Shown one piece after another: positions 48,001-63,208 of a DNA stretch of 64,000 nt (positions within the stretch are counted from its first letter, which is position 1; every line of letters begins with the position of its first letter). A model generated the notes under the pieces. It was not told the DNA's origin, made no database searches, and saw only the letters and a program-made list of their open reading frames with translations. A program made the position numbers and the translations under genes. Origin of the DNA: Halobacillus salinarum (GTDB lineage: Bacteria > Bacillota > Bacilli > Bacillales > Halobacillaceae); the NCBI RefSeq assembly GCF_022919095.1, contig NZ_CP095073.1, positions 2,728,001 to 2,792,000 of the forward strand, given 5' to 3'.

Positions 48001-50412
48001 CTACATTAACTGATAAGGCTGAAAATCAACGGTGATTTGCAAGCCGTTCTCCTGTTTCATTTCTTCTTCGTAATAGTGTAATATTCGCTGGACTAATTTC
48101 CGAAGCTCTGGTTCCTGCTTGTATTTTATCATGCATTGATATCGATATCTATTATTGATCCGGGTAAGTGCTGAGGGCGTCGGGCCGAGCACATGGGAGT
48201 GTTCACTCAATTTCTGCCTCATGAATTGGGCAATTTTTTGGGTAACCTCCTGTACTTTCAACTGATTAGGGTGGGAAACTGTAACCAGTGTTAAAAAATA
48301 ATACGGAGGATAATTAAATGCTTTCCGCAGCTTCATCTCCTCATTAAAAAACTGCTCGTATTGATAGCTCCCGGCAAGTTCAATGCTGTAATGCTCTGGA
48401 GTATATGTCTGGACTACGACTTCTCCAGGCTTATCATGACGTCCCGCCCGGCCGCTGACTTGAGTGATTAATTGAAAGGTTTTTTCTGCAGAGCGGAAAT
48501 CAGGCAGGTTCAGCAGCGCATCAGCCGCAAGCACACCGACAAGGGTAACATTCCCAAAGTCGAGCCCTTTTGCGATCATTTGAGTTCCTAATAGGATGTC
48601 TGCTTCTTTGCTGCCGAACTTGCCAAGAATTTTTTCATGGGCTCCCTTCCGCCTCGTTGTATCGACGTCCATCCTTAGTACTCTGGCTTCAGGTATTAAC
48701 TGCTGCAGCACTTCTTCCACCTTTTGTGTTCCCGTCCCAAAATATCGGATCGTTTTGCTTTCACATTCTGGACATTTCGAAGGTACTGGTTCTTCATAAG
48801 AGCAATAATGACATTTTAACCGCTCATGTTTTCGGTGGTAGGTTAAGGCAATATCACAGTGAGGACATTCCATCACATAGCCGCAGTCTCTGCACATAAC
48901 AAACGTTGAGTAACCACGCCGGTTTAAAAACAAGACTGACTGCTCCCCTTTAGCCAGCCTTTCTTCCAGTTTTTCTTTTAATAACGTGGAAAACATAGAG
49001 CGATTTCCTGCGTGCAGTTCTTCCCGCATATCAATAAGTTCAACTTCCGGCATAGCTGCCTCGTTCATACGTTTTTTCAATGACAACAGCTGGTAATTTC
49101 CTTTTACTGCTCTTGCGTACGATTCAAGCGCAGGCGTGGCACTTCCGAGGACCACAGGGCAGAGATTGTTTTTTCCGCGTTCTATTGCCACATCTCTCGC
49201 ATGGTACCTAGTCCGGTCTTCCTGCTTATAGCTGGTCTCATGCTCCTCATCAATAATGATGAGCCCAATATTAGTAAAAGGAGCGAAAATGGCAGAACGG
49301 GCACCTACGACCACCTGCACTTCTTTTCTTTGAATTTTACGCCATTCATCGTATTTTTCCCCTGCCGATAATGCACTGTGGAGAACAGCTACCTTAGAGC
49401 CGAATCGTCCTTTGAACCGCTCCACCATTTGAGGAGTAAGTGCGATCTCCGGAACAAGCATAATGGCTTCTTGTCCTTTATCAAGAACTTCTTGAATCGA
49501 TTGGAGATAAACTTCCGTCTTCCCGCTGCCTGTCACACCATGAAGCAGAAATACATCATGCTTTTCATTTTTAATGGTTTGTAGTATTGGAGAGATCGCT
49601 GCAGACTGCTCCTCCGTCAACGGAAAAGGTTCGGTTCTTTCAAATCGCCGGTTCTCATAAGGATCACGGAAAACCTCCTGCTGATATTCCTTGACTAAGC
49701 CTTTTTCAACTAAAGGCTTGAGTGAAGCTGCAGTAGTAGCGAGCGTTTCCAACAGTTGTTTCTTTGGAACGGGTTGTTTATTTTCTGCAAAATATTCGAG
49801 TATTTGCTTCTGTTTGTTCGCTTGCTTAGGCAAATCCTCCAGTGCTTCAATGAGCTGTATCTCCTCAGCTCCTGGTTCTACAATGCGGGTGACTTTTTTC
49901 GTTTCACGGCTTTTCACTTCATAATGAACATCTACTTCTCCCGCTTGAATATGTTTTCTTAACACATGATAACTTAGCTTGGAATTTTCAAATTCTTCAT
50001 ATGGAATAACTCCTCTGCCCTGAAAGACATGTTCCAAATCTGAATCCAAATCTTCGTCCGTCATTTTCCATAATTCTTTGCGATATTTTGCTTTCATAAT
50101 TTGCGGAAGCATGACTTGTAAGCAAGATATATAATAGCTGAGTGTATAATTGGAAAGCCATTTTCCTAATTCAAGCAGCTCGTCCGTTAAAACTGGTGTA
50201 ACATCAAGACAGTCAGTGATAGACTTTACTTTTTGTAAAGTTGTTTCTTCAGCCAGCCCGACAACATACCCCATAATCTTTCTAGGTCCAAAAGGAATGA
50301 TGACTCTGATTCCAGGCTGGACTATGCCTTTGAACTTCTCAGGTATTTGATAATCAAATGGCCTGTTTGTATTTTGTGAAGGCACATCAACGATGACTCT
50401 TGCGTAATTCAC
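48001..50412 (-). CDS. priA: Primosomal replication restart helicase PriA
   Basis: An 803-residue replication-restart helicase. The N-terminal DNA-binding domain precedes Walker A ([16 protein letters not shown] near 300), DEEH box ([20 protein letters not shown]) and eight zinc-binding cysteines in [18 protein letters not shown] and CPECES. The C-terminus contains [10 protein letters not shown]. Start is GTG at 50412. It follows coaBC closely. Confidence 0.96.
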   Translation of the reverse strand: MNYARVIVDVPSQNTNRPFDYQIPEKFKGIVQPGIRVIIPFGPRKIMGYVVGLAEETTLQKVKSITDCLDVTPVLTDELLELGKWLSNYTLSYYISCLQVMLPQIMKAKYRKELWKMTDEDLDSDLEHVFQGRGVIPYEEFENSKLSYHVLRKHIQAGEVDVHYEVKSRETKKVTRIVEPGAEEIQLIEALEDLPKQANKQKQILEYFAENKQPVPKKQLLETLATTAASLKPLVEKGLVKEYQQEVFRDPYENRRFERTEPFPLTEEQSAAISPILQTIKNEKHDVFLLHGVTGSGKTEVYLQSIQEVLDKGQEAIMLVPEIALTPQMVERFKGRFGSKVAVLHSALSAGEKYDEWRKIQRKEVQVVVGARSAIFAPFTNIGLIIIDEEHETSYKQEDRTRYHARDVAIERGKNNLCPVVLGSATPALESYARAVKGNYQLLSLKKRMNEAAMPEVELIDMREELHAGNRSMFSTLLKEKLEERLAKGEQSVLFLNRRGYSTFVMCRDCGYVMECPHCDIALTYHRKHERLKCHYCSYEEPVPSKCPECESKTIRYFGTGTQKVEEVLQQLIPEARVLRMDVDTTRRKGAHEKILGKFGSKEADILLGTQMIAKGLDFGNVTLVGVLAADALLNLPDFRSAEKTFQLITQVSGRAGRHDKPGEVVVQTYTPEHYSIELAGSYQYEQFFNEEMKLRKAFNYPPYYFLTLVTVSHPNQLKVQEVTQKIAQFMRQKLSEHSHVLGPTPSALTRINNRYRYQCMIKYKQEPELRKLVQRILHYYEEEMKQENGLQITVDFQPYQLM

Positions 50413-50418
50413 GTTGTA

Positions 50419-51612
50419 TCACCATCCGAGTTCTTCCAATGATTTCATTAATATTTGTCGAGCCATTTCATCTTTTGAGATGACAGGGAAGGTCGTTTCT
50501 CTCCCTTGTTTTGTAATAAATAAGGATGAATTCGTATCATGGCCGAATCCTGAGTCAGCTTCACTGACATTATTAATTACAATGGCATCCAGATTCTTCT
50601 TGGCTAACTTTTCTCTTCCGTACCGTTCAACGTCATTTGTCTCCGCTGCGAAACCAATTAAGTATTGATGTTCTTTCCGCTTTCCGAGCTCTGCTAATAT
50701 ATCCTTTGTCCGCTCCATTTCCACAGTGTATTCTCCTGGTTGTTTTTTCATTTTCTGAGCAAATGTCTGTTTCGGACGATAGTCGGCAACGGCTGCTGCC
50801 TTAATGACGATATCGTTCGTACTAAAATGCTCAAGCACCTGATTATACATATCCTCTGCCGTAATGACATCAATTCTTTTGACACCTGCTGGGGCAGTTA
50901 AATTGACAGGACCGGTAATGAGCGTCACTTCTGCTCCGAGAAAAGCTGCCTGTCTGGCTAGAGCAAATCCCATTTTCCCTGTAGAAGGGTTGGTAAAATA
51001 ACGGACGGGATCGATTTTTTCCCTTGTAGGTCCAGCTGTAATCAAAACGTTCTTTCCTTTTAATACTTTCGGATGCTGCTGGTTTTCGAGCACTTCTACG
51101 ATCGTTTCCGGCTCCTCAAGCCTCCCTTTCCCTACGTACCCGCATGCAAGATAGCCTTCACCTGGTTCGATGAAATGAAACCCCCATTGGTCGAGTCTTT
51201 GTAGATTCCTCATCACTGACGGGTGGCTGTACATGTGTACGTTCATGGCTGGAGCGATATAGACGGGGGCTTCAGTAGCAAGCAGTGTCGTAGAAAGCAT
51301 GTCATCCGCTAATCCGTTTGCCAACTTTCCAATTAAATTGGCAGTTGCCGGAGCGAGAAGAACGAAGTCAGCCCAATCGGCCACATCAATATGCTGGATT
51401 TGCGTCGCATCTTTTTCGTCAAATGTATCAGTGTAAACCGGATGCCGAGTAAGAGCTTGAAAAGTAGTCGGTGCCACAAACTTCTGGGCACTCTCTGTCA
51501 TGACCACTCTCACTTCTGCTTTCGCCTGAACAAGTTTGCTCGCCAGTGCTGCAGCTTTGTAGGCAGCAATCCCTCCTGACACACCAAGTACTATCTTTTT
51601 TCCATTTAACAT
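50419..51612 (-). CDS. coaBC: Bifunctional CoaBC (phosphopantothenoylcysteine decarboxylase/synthase)
   Basis: A 397-residue bifunctional coenzyme A enzyme. The CoaC half (1-185) begins KIVLGVSGGIAAYKA and includes PAMNVHMYSHP and the active-site Cys in YLACGYVGKGRLEEP; the CoaB half (about 190-397) has ITAGPTREKIDPVRYFTNPSTGKMG and AAAVADYRP. A terminator hairpin separates it from rpoZ. Confidence 0.96.
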   Translation of the reverse strand: MLNGKKIVLGVSGGIAAYKAAALASKLVQAKAEVRVVMTESAQKFVAPTTFQALTRHPVYTDTFDEKDATQIQHIDVADWADFVLLAPATANLIGKLANGLADDMLSTTLLATEAPVYIAPAMNVHMYSHPSVMRNLQRLDQWGFHFIEPGEGYLACGYVGKGRLEEPETIVEVLENQQHPKVLKGKNVLITAGPTREKIDPVRYFTNPSTGKMGFALARQAAFLGAEVTLITGPVNLTAPAGVKRIDVITAEDMYNQVLEHFSTNDIVIKAAAVADYRPKQTFAQKMKKQPGEYTVEMERTKDILAELGKRKEHQYLIGFAAETNDVERYGREKLAKKNLDAIVINNVSEADSGFGHDTNSSLFITKQGRETTFPVISKDEMARQILMKSLEELGW

Positions 51613-51646
51613 ACGACCATACTCCTTTATCCTTCACTTTTTAATA

Positions 51647-51690
51647 AGGAAAAGCCGCGCTTTTTTCGTAAATAAAAGCGCGGCTTTCCT
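51647..51690 (-). terminator. Hairpin between rpoZ and coaBC
   Basis: AGGAAAAGCCGCGCTTTT / AAAAGCGCGGCTTTCCT, a stem of about 17 bp with one bulge and an 8- to 9-nt loop. It would terminate or attenuate the gmk-rpoZ transcript before coaBC. Confidence 0.8.
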
Positions 51691-51715
51691 GAAGACTGTA
51701 TAAAAGCTTAGATGG

Positions 51716-52575
<860 letters not shown>

Positions 52576-52839
52576 CTAATTCTCATCTGACATTTCATCA
52601 TTGCTGATTACACGTTGTCCGACTGTTTCTGGCTGAACGGCAGACAACACCACATGATCACTGTCAGTAATGATAACGGCGCGGGTACGGCGCCCATATG
52701 TAGCATCTACTAATTTATTATTGTCACGAGCCACCGTAATAATACGTTTGATCGGAGCAGACTCCGGAGATACGATAGAAATAATACGATTGGCAGAAAC
52801 AACATTTCCAAACCCGATGTTTATCAGTTTTAAACTCAA
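52576..52839 (-). CDS. remA: Extracellular matrix regulator RemA (YlzA)
   Basis: An 87-residue DNA-binding regulator required for biofilm matrix and osmoprotection genes in B. subtilis. Typical sequence: [21 protein letters not shown] and [19 protein letters not shown]. Start codon TTG at 52839, 8 nt after AGGAGG. It has its own promoter. Confidence 0.95.
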   Translation of the reverse strand: MSLKLINIGFGNVVSANRIISIVSPESAPIKRIITVARDNNKLVDATYGRRTRAVIITDSDHVVLSAVQPETVGQRVISNDEMSDEN

Positions 52840-52892
52840 ACGTGACTCCTCCTTCTAGTAGCACGAATCTCTTTCACGATTACACCATCTCT

Positions 52893-52922
52893 ATTATATG
52901 AAAAAAGCAGGCAAAATCACAA
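52893..52922 (-). promoter_or_regulatory. Sigma-A promoter of remA-gmk-rpoZ
   Basis: TTGTGA, an 18-nt spacer and a perfect TATAAT on the minus strand in the gap between yloC and remA. Confidence 0.78.
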
Positions 52923-52925
52923 TTA

Positions 52926-53807
52926 TTATTCTACATTTTGTACTTGTTCCTTCAGTTTTTCAATTTCACTTTTCAGTTCCACGACCCACTCGGTAACAAG
53001 ATTGTCATTGGACTTGGAACCGATAGTATTGACCTCTCTATGCATTTCTTGAACGATAAAATCGAGTCTACGGCCAATAGATTCCTGTTTTTGCAGTGTT
53101 TTTGAAAATTGATCCAGATGAGACTTTAACCGCGTTAATTCTTCCGTTACGTCCCCTTTTTCAGCTAGCAGGGCGACTTCCTGAAGAACCCGCGATTGCT
53201 CTGCCAGGACTTCTTCTTTAGTATAGGCTTCAATTCTTTGGCGTATCCTTTCTTTGTATTCCTCCACGACAGAAGGACGCCTGTCTTCAAGCTTTTGTAA
53301 AACAGCGCTTATCTTTTGACAGCGGCTTGTAAGATCAGCTTCAAGACTTCTGCCTTCCTCACTTCTCATGGTTGATAATCGATCTAAAGATTCCTGAACA
53401 GCTTGCAACAAATTGGAATGTAAAATACTTGAATCTTCTTCTTTTTCCTGAACGGAAAAAACGTGTTCTAACCTTGTTACCATATCAACTGTAATTTCTC
53501 CAGTCAACTCGTATCGCTTTTTCATATCCACCAGCCGTTCAATATACTGATCAGCGATGTTCCAATCAACGTGTAGCGTTCGTTTTACCAAGCCCTGTCC
53601 TTCCAAGGTAACATATAAGTCTACACGCCCCCGGGAGAGATGGTACCGGATCAACCGCTTTAATTTTTCCTCTAAAAATAAAAGGTTACGAGGAAGTTTC
53701 GTTGAAATATCTAAGAATCGATGATTAACACTGCGTATTTCCACATGCAGCTGCATCCCTTCGACTTCCAGTGATTTCCTTCCATATCCTGTCATACTTT
53801 TAACCAT
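52926..53807 (-). CDS. yloC: YicC family endoribonuclease YloC
   Basis: A 293-residue YicC/YloC-family protein; E. coli YicC is an endoribonuclease. The N-terminal block is VKSMTGYGRKSLEVEG followed by VEIRSVNHRFLDIS, and the C-terminal DUF1732 block has GRRLDFIVQEMHREVNTIGSKSND. Start ATG at 53807 follows GGAAGTG; the GTG three codons earlier is less well placed. Divergent from rqcH. Confidence 0.94.
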   Translation of the reverse strand: MVKSMTGYGRKSLEVEGMQLHVEIRSVNHRFLDISTKLPRNLLFLEEKLKRLIRYHLSRGRVDLYVTLEGQGLVKRTLHVDWNIADQYIERLVDMKKRYELTGEITVDMVTRLEHVFSVQEKEEDSSILHSNLLQAVQESLDRLSTMRSEEGRSLEADLTSRCQKISAVLQKLEDRRPSVVEEYKERIRQRIEAYTKEEVLAEQSRVLQEVALLAEKGDVTEELTRLKSHLDQFSKTLQKQESIGRRLDFIVQEMHREVNTIGSKSNDNLVTEWVVELKSEIEKLKEQVQNVE

Positions 53808-53852
53808 GTGTATCACTTCCAGCCTGCTAGAGTCAATGTTCTGTTATTCTTT

Positions 53853-53861
53853 ATTTTATCA
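53853..53861 (-). promoter_or_regulatory. Extended -10 promoter of yloC
   Basis: TGATAAAAT on the minus strand, about 45 bp before yloC, without a convincing -35. Confidence 0.5.
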
Positions 53862-53908
53862 AATCATAGGCAGGTAAAGCGAGCCACACTTTCCAATCCT
53901 TATGGATA

Positions 53909-53936
53909 GTGAAGCACCGGTCGTTCATGCTATACT
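53909..53936 (+). promoter_or_regulatory. Promoter of rqcH
   Basis: TATACT with TG one base upstream (TGCTATACT) and a weak GTGAAG 16 nt before. It lies 25 bp before the rqcH start. Confidence 0.55.
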
Positions 53937-53960
53937 CAAAATTTAGAGAGGTGAATTACG

Positions 53961-55681
53961 ATGTCATTTGATGGAATTGTTACGAGGGCCATCACTCATG
54001 AATTAAATCAAACCCTGCAGACAGGGAGAATTATGAAAATTTATCAGCCCACTGATACGGAGCTGGTCTTAACAATCAGGAGCAACCGCAGCAAACATTC
54101 GCTGCTTATCTCTGCCCATCCTTCCTATGCACGATTTCATTTAACGGAGGATCAATATACCAATCCGAAAGAGCCGCCTATGCTCTGTATGCTGCTCAGA
54201 AAGCATTTAGTCGGAGGCTTTATCGAAAGCATCGAGCAGGTAAGCATGGAAAGAATCGTAAAAATTAAAGTCCGTGCCCGAAATGAGATCGGCGATGAAA
54301 CGACCAAAACGTTAATGGTAGAAATTATGGGCAAACATTCCAACATCATATTGATCGATGAAGAGCAAGGATACATTTTAGACAGTATTAAGCACTTGCC
54401 TCCTTCCCAGAACAGACACCGAACCGTTATGCCAGGTCAGCCTTACAAACTTCCTCCAGAGCAGGGAAAAATAAACCCTCTCGATCTTGAACCCGAGGAA
54501 CTCCTCCGTAAACTAGACTTCAATGCTGGAAAAATGGATAAACAAATATTACAGATTGTGATGGGATTTTCTCCATTAATTACGAAGGAAATTGCTGCCC
54601 GTGCCTATTTAGGGGGAGCTGAAGCATATGAAAATGCTTATCGCGAGCTTAGGACAAGAATTCAGCAAAATGACTATGAGCCGCAAATTTTCCGAGGAGA
54701 GAAGGAGCAATTTTACATTTTCCCTCTTAAAGCTTTCAGTGGAAAAACAGAAACATTTAGTACAGTAAGCAGCATGCTTGATGCTTATTACTCTGGAAAA
54801 GCAGAAAGAGACCGCGTCAAGCAGCAGGCTGGTGACCTTTATCGGTTCTTAAAAAATGAACGGGATAAAAATCAACGGAAGATTAAGAAACACGAACAAA
54901 CGTTAATAAAATCTGAATCTGCCGAGGAATATCAAAGACTTGGGGAATTGCTTACTGCTCATATGCATTTAGTAAAGACCGGGATGAGGAAGTAAGAGTC
55001 GTCGATTATTATGACCCGGATCAATCTGAACGGGTCATTGATTTAAACCCTAATAAAACACCAAGTGAAAACGCCCAAAACTATTTTCAAACGTATCAAA
55101 AACTTAAAAAATCCAAGCAGGTAGTCAAGAAGGAAATCAAGAAGGCTGAACGTGAGATTACCTATCTTGACCAGCTTATTCAGCAAGTAGAAACAGCGAG
55201 AGAACAGGACATTGAAGAGATTCGGGAAGAACTAAGAGAAGAGGGCTATTTAAGGAAAAAAGCGCAGTCGTCCAAAAAGAAAAACAAACCTGCAAAACCT
55301 GAACCCGATTCCTACGTATCCACAGATGGGGTGACCATCTATGTAGGAAGAAATAATAAACAGAATGATTATTTAACGAACCGACTGGCAAGAAAATCCG
55401 ACATTTGGCTGCACGCAAAAGATATTCCAGGCTCTCACGTCGTCATTCGTGAAGCGGAACCCAGTGAAGAAACGCTCTTTGAAGCCGCACAGCTGGCGGC
55501 AAACTTTTGTAAATTCAGCCGTTCTTCCTCCGTCCCCATCGATTACACACGGGTAAAACACGTGAAGAAGCCATCGGGGGCTAAACCCGGTTATGTCATT
55601 TATGACCATCAGCAGACGTTGTTTGTTACTCCTGATGCTTCCTTTATCAGGAACTTGAAAAGTAAACAAATCACCTCATAA
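53961..55681 (+). pseudogene. rqcH: Rqc2-like NFACT protein RqcH (YloA), frame broken by one missing G
   Basis: RqcH binds stalled 50S-peptidyl-tRNA and adds alanine tails that mark the nascent chain for degradation. The first frame (53961 to about 54995) holds NFACT-N and the central helices; it runs out at HLVKTG. The continuing frame resumes with DEEVRVVDYYDPD, coiled coils and the NFACT-R domain (SDIWLHAKDIPGSHVVIREA) to 55681. One extra G in the GGG at 54981-54983 restores about 573 residues, against 572 in B. subtilis. Confidence 0.93.
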
Positions 55682-55696
55682 TTTCCAGCTTTTTTT

Positions 55697-55741
55697 CTAC
55701 CAGACTGTTGAGATAAAACCCCACCAGTCTGGTAGTTTTTT
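55697..55741 (+). terminator. Intrinsic terminator of rqcH
   Basis: CTACCAGACTG / CAGTCTGGTAG, a perfect 11-bp stem with a 17-nt loop, followed by six T residues, 16 bp after the rqcH stop. Confidence 0.9.
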
Positions 55742-55807
55742 AGATGGCTACAATTTCCCTTAGTAAGTAAGTGTGAAGATAATCTATAGTTTTTCATCAG
55801 TAACAAA

Positions 55808-55899
55808 CTCTTTTCCCTGTTAATGCAGCCGGGAAAAAGAGAATCAGCCTCCCCAAATCTCGTAAGTTGAAGGGAGCAAAACATTGTAGTTCCCTTCAA
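55808..55899 (-). terminator. Two hairpins downstream of pyrE
   Basis: On the minus strand TTGAAGGGA / TCCCTTCAA (55867-55899) is followed by CTCTTTTTCCC / GGGAAAAGAG (55808-55841) and TTTGTT. The second is the likelier terminator for the pyr operon. The rest of the 250-bp gap between rqcH and pyrE shows no gene. Confidence 0.6.
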
Positions 55900-55931
55900 T
55901 AAATAATAGCTTCTTGTCTTACTCAAGTTGT

Positions 55932-56538
55932 CTATTCGGCCTGGGTAAAAATCTCTGGATTGGTTTTCCAGTTGTGAAGACGCTCCAGTTCCTGATCGTT
56001 GATCTTTCCTTCTACAATCATAGACTCCAGCAGTTCATCAAACGTGGCTAAAGAAGTATAAGTGAGCCCTTCGTTCCGGAAAGCCTCTTCCGCTGCGGTA
56101 AAGTTATAAGTGAAAATCGAGAAAACTTCATTTACTTCAACTCCTGCGTTTCTAAGGGCAAGAGCCGCATCAATTGAAGATTTTCCGGTAGAGATTAAAT
56201 CTTCAATTACGATTGCGCGCATGCCCTCCTTTACCACTCCTTCAATTTGGTTTCCTTTCCCGTGTTTTTTAGCAGAAGAGCGTACATACACCATCGGCAG
56301 ATTCAATAAATCCGCTACCCAGGCAGCATGAGGGATACCGGCAGTCGCACACCCGGCAACGACTTCCACGGGATAGGGAAGAGTATTCATTTTTTCAGCA
56401 AATTGTGAAGCAATCCTGTTTCTAATTTCAGGAAAAGACATCGTGAGCCGGTTATCACAGTAAATAGGGGATTTGAGACCTGATGTCCAGGTGAAGAAGT
56501 CTTTTACCTTCACTTGGACTGCACCAATCTCCAACAAA

Positions 56539-56564
<26 letters not shown>
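55932..56564 (-). CDS. pyrE: Orotate phosphoribosyltransferase
   Basis: A 210-residue enzyme joining PRPP and orotate to OMP. The PRPP-binding loop is AIVIEDLISTGKSSIDAA near residue 115, and FTWTSGLKSPIYCDNR is the family N-terminal block. The start at ATG 56564 (MADKQLIND) follows AAGGAG; the TTG two codons earlier is not needed. It overlaps pyrF by about 26 bp and is the last gene of the operon. Confidence 0.95.
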
Positions 56565-58919
<2,355 letters not shown>

Positions 58920-58923
<4 letters not shown>

Positions 58924-61900
58924 TGAAATACCGCCTCTTTAGTTTGAATGGTCCGTGCCGTAAAAGTCATCGCGTCAATAACGTCGACGATCGTTTTCGC
59001 AGTGTCTAGACTAGTCAGGCAGGCAATTCCGTGCTCCACCGCTTCTCTTCGAATTCTGAAACCGTCCGTACGGGCCCGCTGGCCTTTATTTAACGTATTG
59101 ACGACAAATTGCACCGCTCCACTTTGAATTAAGTCAATGACATCCCGTTGTTCTGAACCGACCTTTCCAACCGCTTCAACAGGAAGATGCGCTTCTTGAA
59201 TAGCGTGGGCGGTTCCTTCGGTGGCAAACAACTGGAATCCGAGCTGATAGAAAGTCTTTGCGATCTCAACCATTTCCTCTTTATCTTTATCCGCAACTGT
59301 TAACAGTACAGAGCCTTGCGTTGGGATTTTAAGACCTGAAGCCGTCATTCCTTTATATAATGCTTTTTCAAGCGTCTGGTCATATCCGATCACTTCACCT
59401 GTCGATTTCATCTCCGGCCCGAGAGTGATATCTACGCTCCGAAGCTTTTCAAACGAAAACACAGGAACTTTCACATACACTCCGTCCGGCTTTACAGCTA
59501 CTCCAGAACGGTAGCCGAGTGAAGCCAGTGATTCTCCTAAAATAACCTTAGTGGCAAGACGAGCCATGGTAACTCCGGTAATCTTGCTTAAAAATGGAAC
59601 CGTCCTGCTCGCTCTAGGATTGACTTCTAGTACGTATGCCTGGTCACCCATAACGACGAACTGAATGTTAATTAACCCTTTCATATTCAAATCACGGGCA
59701 ATCTTTGTAGTGGCGTCTATGCACTGGTCTTCAAGTTCTTTTGTTAAACGCTGGGTGGGATAAACGGCCATGGAATCTCCTGAATGGACGCCTGCTCGTT
59801 CAATATGCTCCATTATCCCCGGAATTACCACATCTGTTCCATCTGTGATCGCATCGACTTCTATTTCCATTCCGGTAATGTACTTGTCAATTAAGATAGG
59901 ATGACCATTGTGAACGCGGACATTCTCTTCCATATAGATGAGCAGCTCGTCTTCTGAATACACAATTTCCATCGCACGCCCTCCTAAGACGTAAGAAGGC
60001 CTGACCACAACGGGATAACCAATATGAGCGGCAGCTTCAACCGCTTCCTTCTCGCTCGTCACGCTTTCTCCACCAGGCTTGGCGATGTTTAAACGATTTA
60101 AAAGCTGTTCAAACAGATCCCTGTCCTCCGTCTGGTTAATGGCATCCATCGTTGTTCCGAGAATAGTGACTCCGAATCGGTGCAGACCTTCTACTAAGTT
60201 AATGGCAGTCTGTCCACCAAACTGGACGATCACACCTTCCGGCTTCTCTAAATCAATGACATGCAGGACATCTTCTAATGTCAGTGGTTCAAAATACAGC
60301 TTATCTGAAACACTGAAGTCAGTAGAAACCGTCTCCGGGTTATTATTCATAATAATGGCTTCATAGCCCATTTCTTTCAAGGCAAGCACTGAATGTACAG
60401 TGGCATAATCAAATTCGATCCCCTGGCCGATTCTTATCGGCCCTGAACCAATCACCAGCACCTTTTTCTTATCGGTCACAATTGATTCATTTTCCTCTTC
60501 ATAACTGCTGTAGAAATAAGGCGTTTCTGAGACAAATTCCCCAGCACAAGTGTCTACCATTTTGTAGACCGGACGAATGTTATGGCTGTTCCGGAATTGG
60601 ATCACTTCATCCAGATCAACGCTTAAAAGCCGGGCAATTTGGATGTCCGAAAATCCTGCCTGTTTTACCTTGTGTATCGTTTCATACTGTAGCCCTTGCT
60701 CCTTTACATCATTTTCCATCCTGATGATTCTTAAAAGCTTATGAAGAAAGAAAAAATCAATGCCGGTGTAGGAATGAATTTCTTCAAGAGGCATATTTCT
60801 TCGCAATGCTTCTGCTAGGACAAAAATTCTTTCATCATCCGCGTGTTTCATCCGCTCGATCAGCTGATCCGTACTCAAGCTGACTAAAGCTTTCAAATAA
60901 AGCTCCTCTGTTTCACCTTCTAAAGATCGAACACCTTTTAGCAGAGACTCCTCCAATGTCCTGCCTATGGACATGATTTCTCCAGTCGCCTTCATTTGGG
61001 TGCCTAATTTTCTATTACCTTTGGCAAATTTATCAAATGGCCAGCGTGGAATTTTAGTGACGATATAATCTAGTGCCGGCTCAAAACACGCATAAGTTGT
61101 TCCAGTAATCGGATTTTTGATTTCATCCAGGGTTAAGCCAATCGCAATTTTAGCAGCAAGCTTCGCAATTGGATAACCTGTCGCTTTAGAAGCTAAGGCA
61201 GAAGAGCGGCTTACTCTGGGATTAACCTCGATCACATAGTACTGGAAGCTGTCCGGATCAAGGGCGAGCTGGACGTTACATCCGCCTTCAATTTCAAGAG
61301 CTCTAATGATATCAAGAGAAGCATTTCTCAGCATCTGGTATTCCCGGTCACTCAATGTTTGAGAAGGAGCTACTACAATGGAGTCCCCGGTATGGATGCC
61401 GACTGGATCAAAGTTCTCCATATTACAAACGACGATCGCTTGATCCTTTTTATCACGCATCACTTCGTATTCTATTTCCTTAAAACCGGCAATATTTTTC
61501 TCAATTAAGCATTGCTGGACCGGAGAAGCAGCAATCCCGGTTCTAGCTGTTTCTTTTAATTCTGCTTCACTATAGCACATGCCTCCGCCTGTACCTCCCA
61601 TTGTGTAAGCAGGCCGGACAATGACGGGATATCCAATTTTCTCAGCAAATTTTAAAGCAGCATCTACTGAACTTACGATCTCGCTTTCTGCTACAGGTTG
61701 ATTCATTTCGTTCATTAGACTGCGGAACTTTTCACGATCCTCTGCTTTTTCTATCGCTGACAGCGGAGTTCCCAGCAGCTCGACATGGTATTCTTCCAAA
61801 ATGCCAGAATTATCGAGTTCAACAGCTAAGTTTAAGGCTGTCTGGCCACCTAGAGTTGGAAGGATGGCATCTGGCTTTTCTTTACGAACAATCTTTTTTA

Positions 61901-62120
61901 AAAATTCCAGCGTCAGCGGCTCCATATAGACTTCATCCGCAAACGTATGGTCTGTCATGATTGTTGCTGGATTGGAGTTGGCCAGGATAACTTCGTACCC
62001 TTCTTCTTTCAGCGACTGGCATGCTTGAGTGCCTGAATAATCAAATTCAGCTGCCTGTCCAATGATAATCGGACCTGATCCTATGACGAGAATGCGTTTT
62101 ATATCTGTACGTTTAGGCAT
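58920..62120 (-). CDS. carB: Carbamoyl-phosphate synthase large chain
   Basis: A 1066-residue ATP-grasp synthase with two homologous halves, each starting with a [13 protein letters not shown] motif (near residue 10 and near 555), and a C-terminal MGS-like allosteric domain (about 930-1066, [14 protein letters not shown]). It makes carbamoyl phosphate from bicarbonate, ammonia delivered by CarA and two ATP. It overlaps carA by 22 bp. Confidence 0.97.
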
Positions 62121-63208
62121 GAAGACCCCTCCTTCAATTTAGCTTGTTCGTTTGTAATTCTTTCCAGAAATTCATCAAATAAATGAGAAGTATCATCCGG
62201 ACCTGGCGAGCTTTCTGGATGATATTGCACAGAGAATACGTTATGGCTCTCATGGGCAAGACCCTCTACCGTCTCGTCATTTAAAGATACTTGTGTAAGC
62301 GATAGATTTGTTGTTGTCAATGATTCAGTGTTCACAGCGTATCCATGATTCTGGGAGGTAATAACGGTACGCCCGGTTCTTAGATCTTTAACCGGCTGGT
62401 TGGCCCCGCGGTGGCCGAATTTCATTTTTGATGTATCAGCTCCCGAAGCCAGGGCGATCAGCTGATGCCCGAGACAAATCCCAAAAATCGGTATTCTCCC
62501 CATGAGTTTAGCTATAGTTTGAATCGACTCTGGTACATCTTTAGGGTCTCCGGGTCCGTTGGACAGCATGATGCCATCAGGACGGAGCCGCTCGATTTCT
62601 TCCGCAGACGTATGATACGGGACAACCGTTACGTGACAATTTCTTTTCGTAAATTCACGAAGAATTCCATGTTTCATACCGAAATCAATCAAGACAATCC
62701 GATAGCCTCTACCAGGAACGACATATGGCTTAATCGTTGACACTTGCTTCACTTGATCCCTGGCAAGCGGAGTAGCTTCCATCGTCTCAAGCACTTGGTT
62801 TACAGGACGGTCTACAGAAGTGAGCATCGCTTTCATCGTTCCGTACTTACGGATGATCTTCGTCAGTTTTCGTGTATCAATTCCGCTGATGCCTGGGATC
62901 CGTTTTGCCTTTAAAAATTCATCCAGCGATTCTTCGCTGCGAAAGTTGGAAGGCTGTTCACAATGTTCTTTTACTACAACGCCTAGGATTGCAGGATCTA
63001 CCGTTTCAAAATCGTCACGGTTGATGCCGTAATTTCCTACGAGCGGGTAAGTAAACGTAACAATCTGCCCGCAATAAGAAGGGTCTGAAATGACTTCCTG
63101 GTATCCCGTCATCCCGGTATTAAAAACAATTTCTCCCATGGTCTCTCTCTGGCTTCCAAAACCTTGCCCTACGAATGTCGTGCCATCTTCAAGAACGAGC
63201 TGCTTCAT
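62099..63208 (-). CDS. carA: Carbamoyl-phosphate synthase small chain
   Basis: A 369-residue glutamine amidotransferase subunit. The catalytic Cys is in [15 protein letters not shown] near residue 245 and His-Glu in [13 protein letters not shown]; the N-terminal block is [14 protein letters not shown]. The start is placed at MKQLVLEDG (63208); an upstream ATG lies inside pyrC. It overlaps pyrC by 20 bp. Confidence 0.96.
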   Translation of the reverse strand: MKQLVLEDGTTFVGQGFGSQRETMGEIVFNTGMTGYQEVISDPSYCGQIVTFTYPLVGNYGINRDDFETVDPAILGVVVKEHCEQPSNFRSEESLDEFLKAKRIPGISGIDTRKLTKIIRKYGTMKAMLTSVDRPVNQVLETMEATPLARDQVKQVSTIKPYVVPGRGYRIVLIDFGMKHGILREFTKRNCHVTVVPYHTSAEEIERLRPDGIMLSNGPGDPKDVPESIQTIAKLMGRIPIFGICLGHQLIALASGADTSKMKFGHRGANQPVKDLRTGRTVITSQNHGYAVNTESLTTTNLSLTQVSLNDETVEGLAHESHNVFSVQYHPESSPGPDDTSHLFDEFLERITNEQAKLKEGSSCLNVQI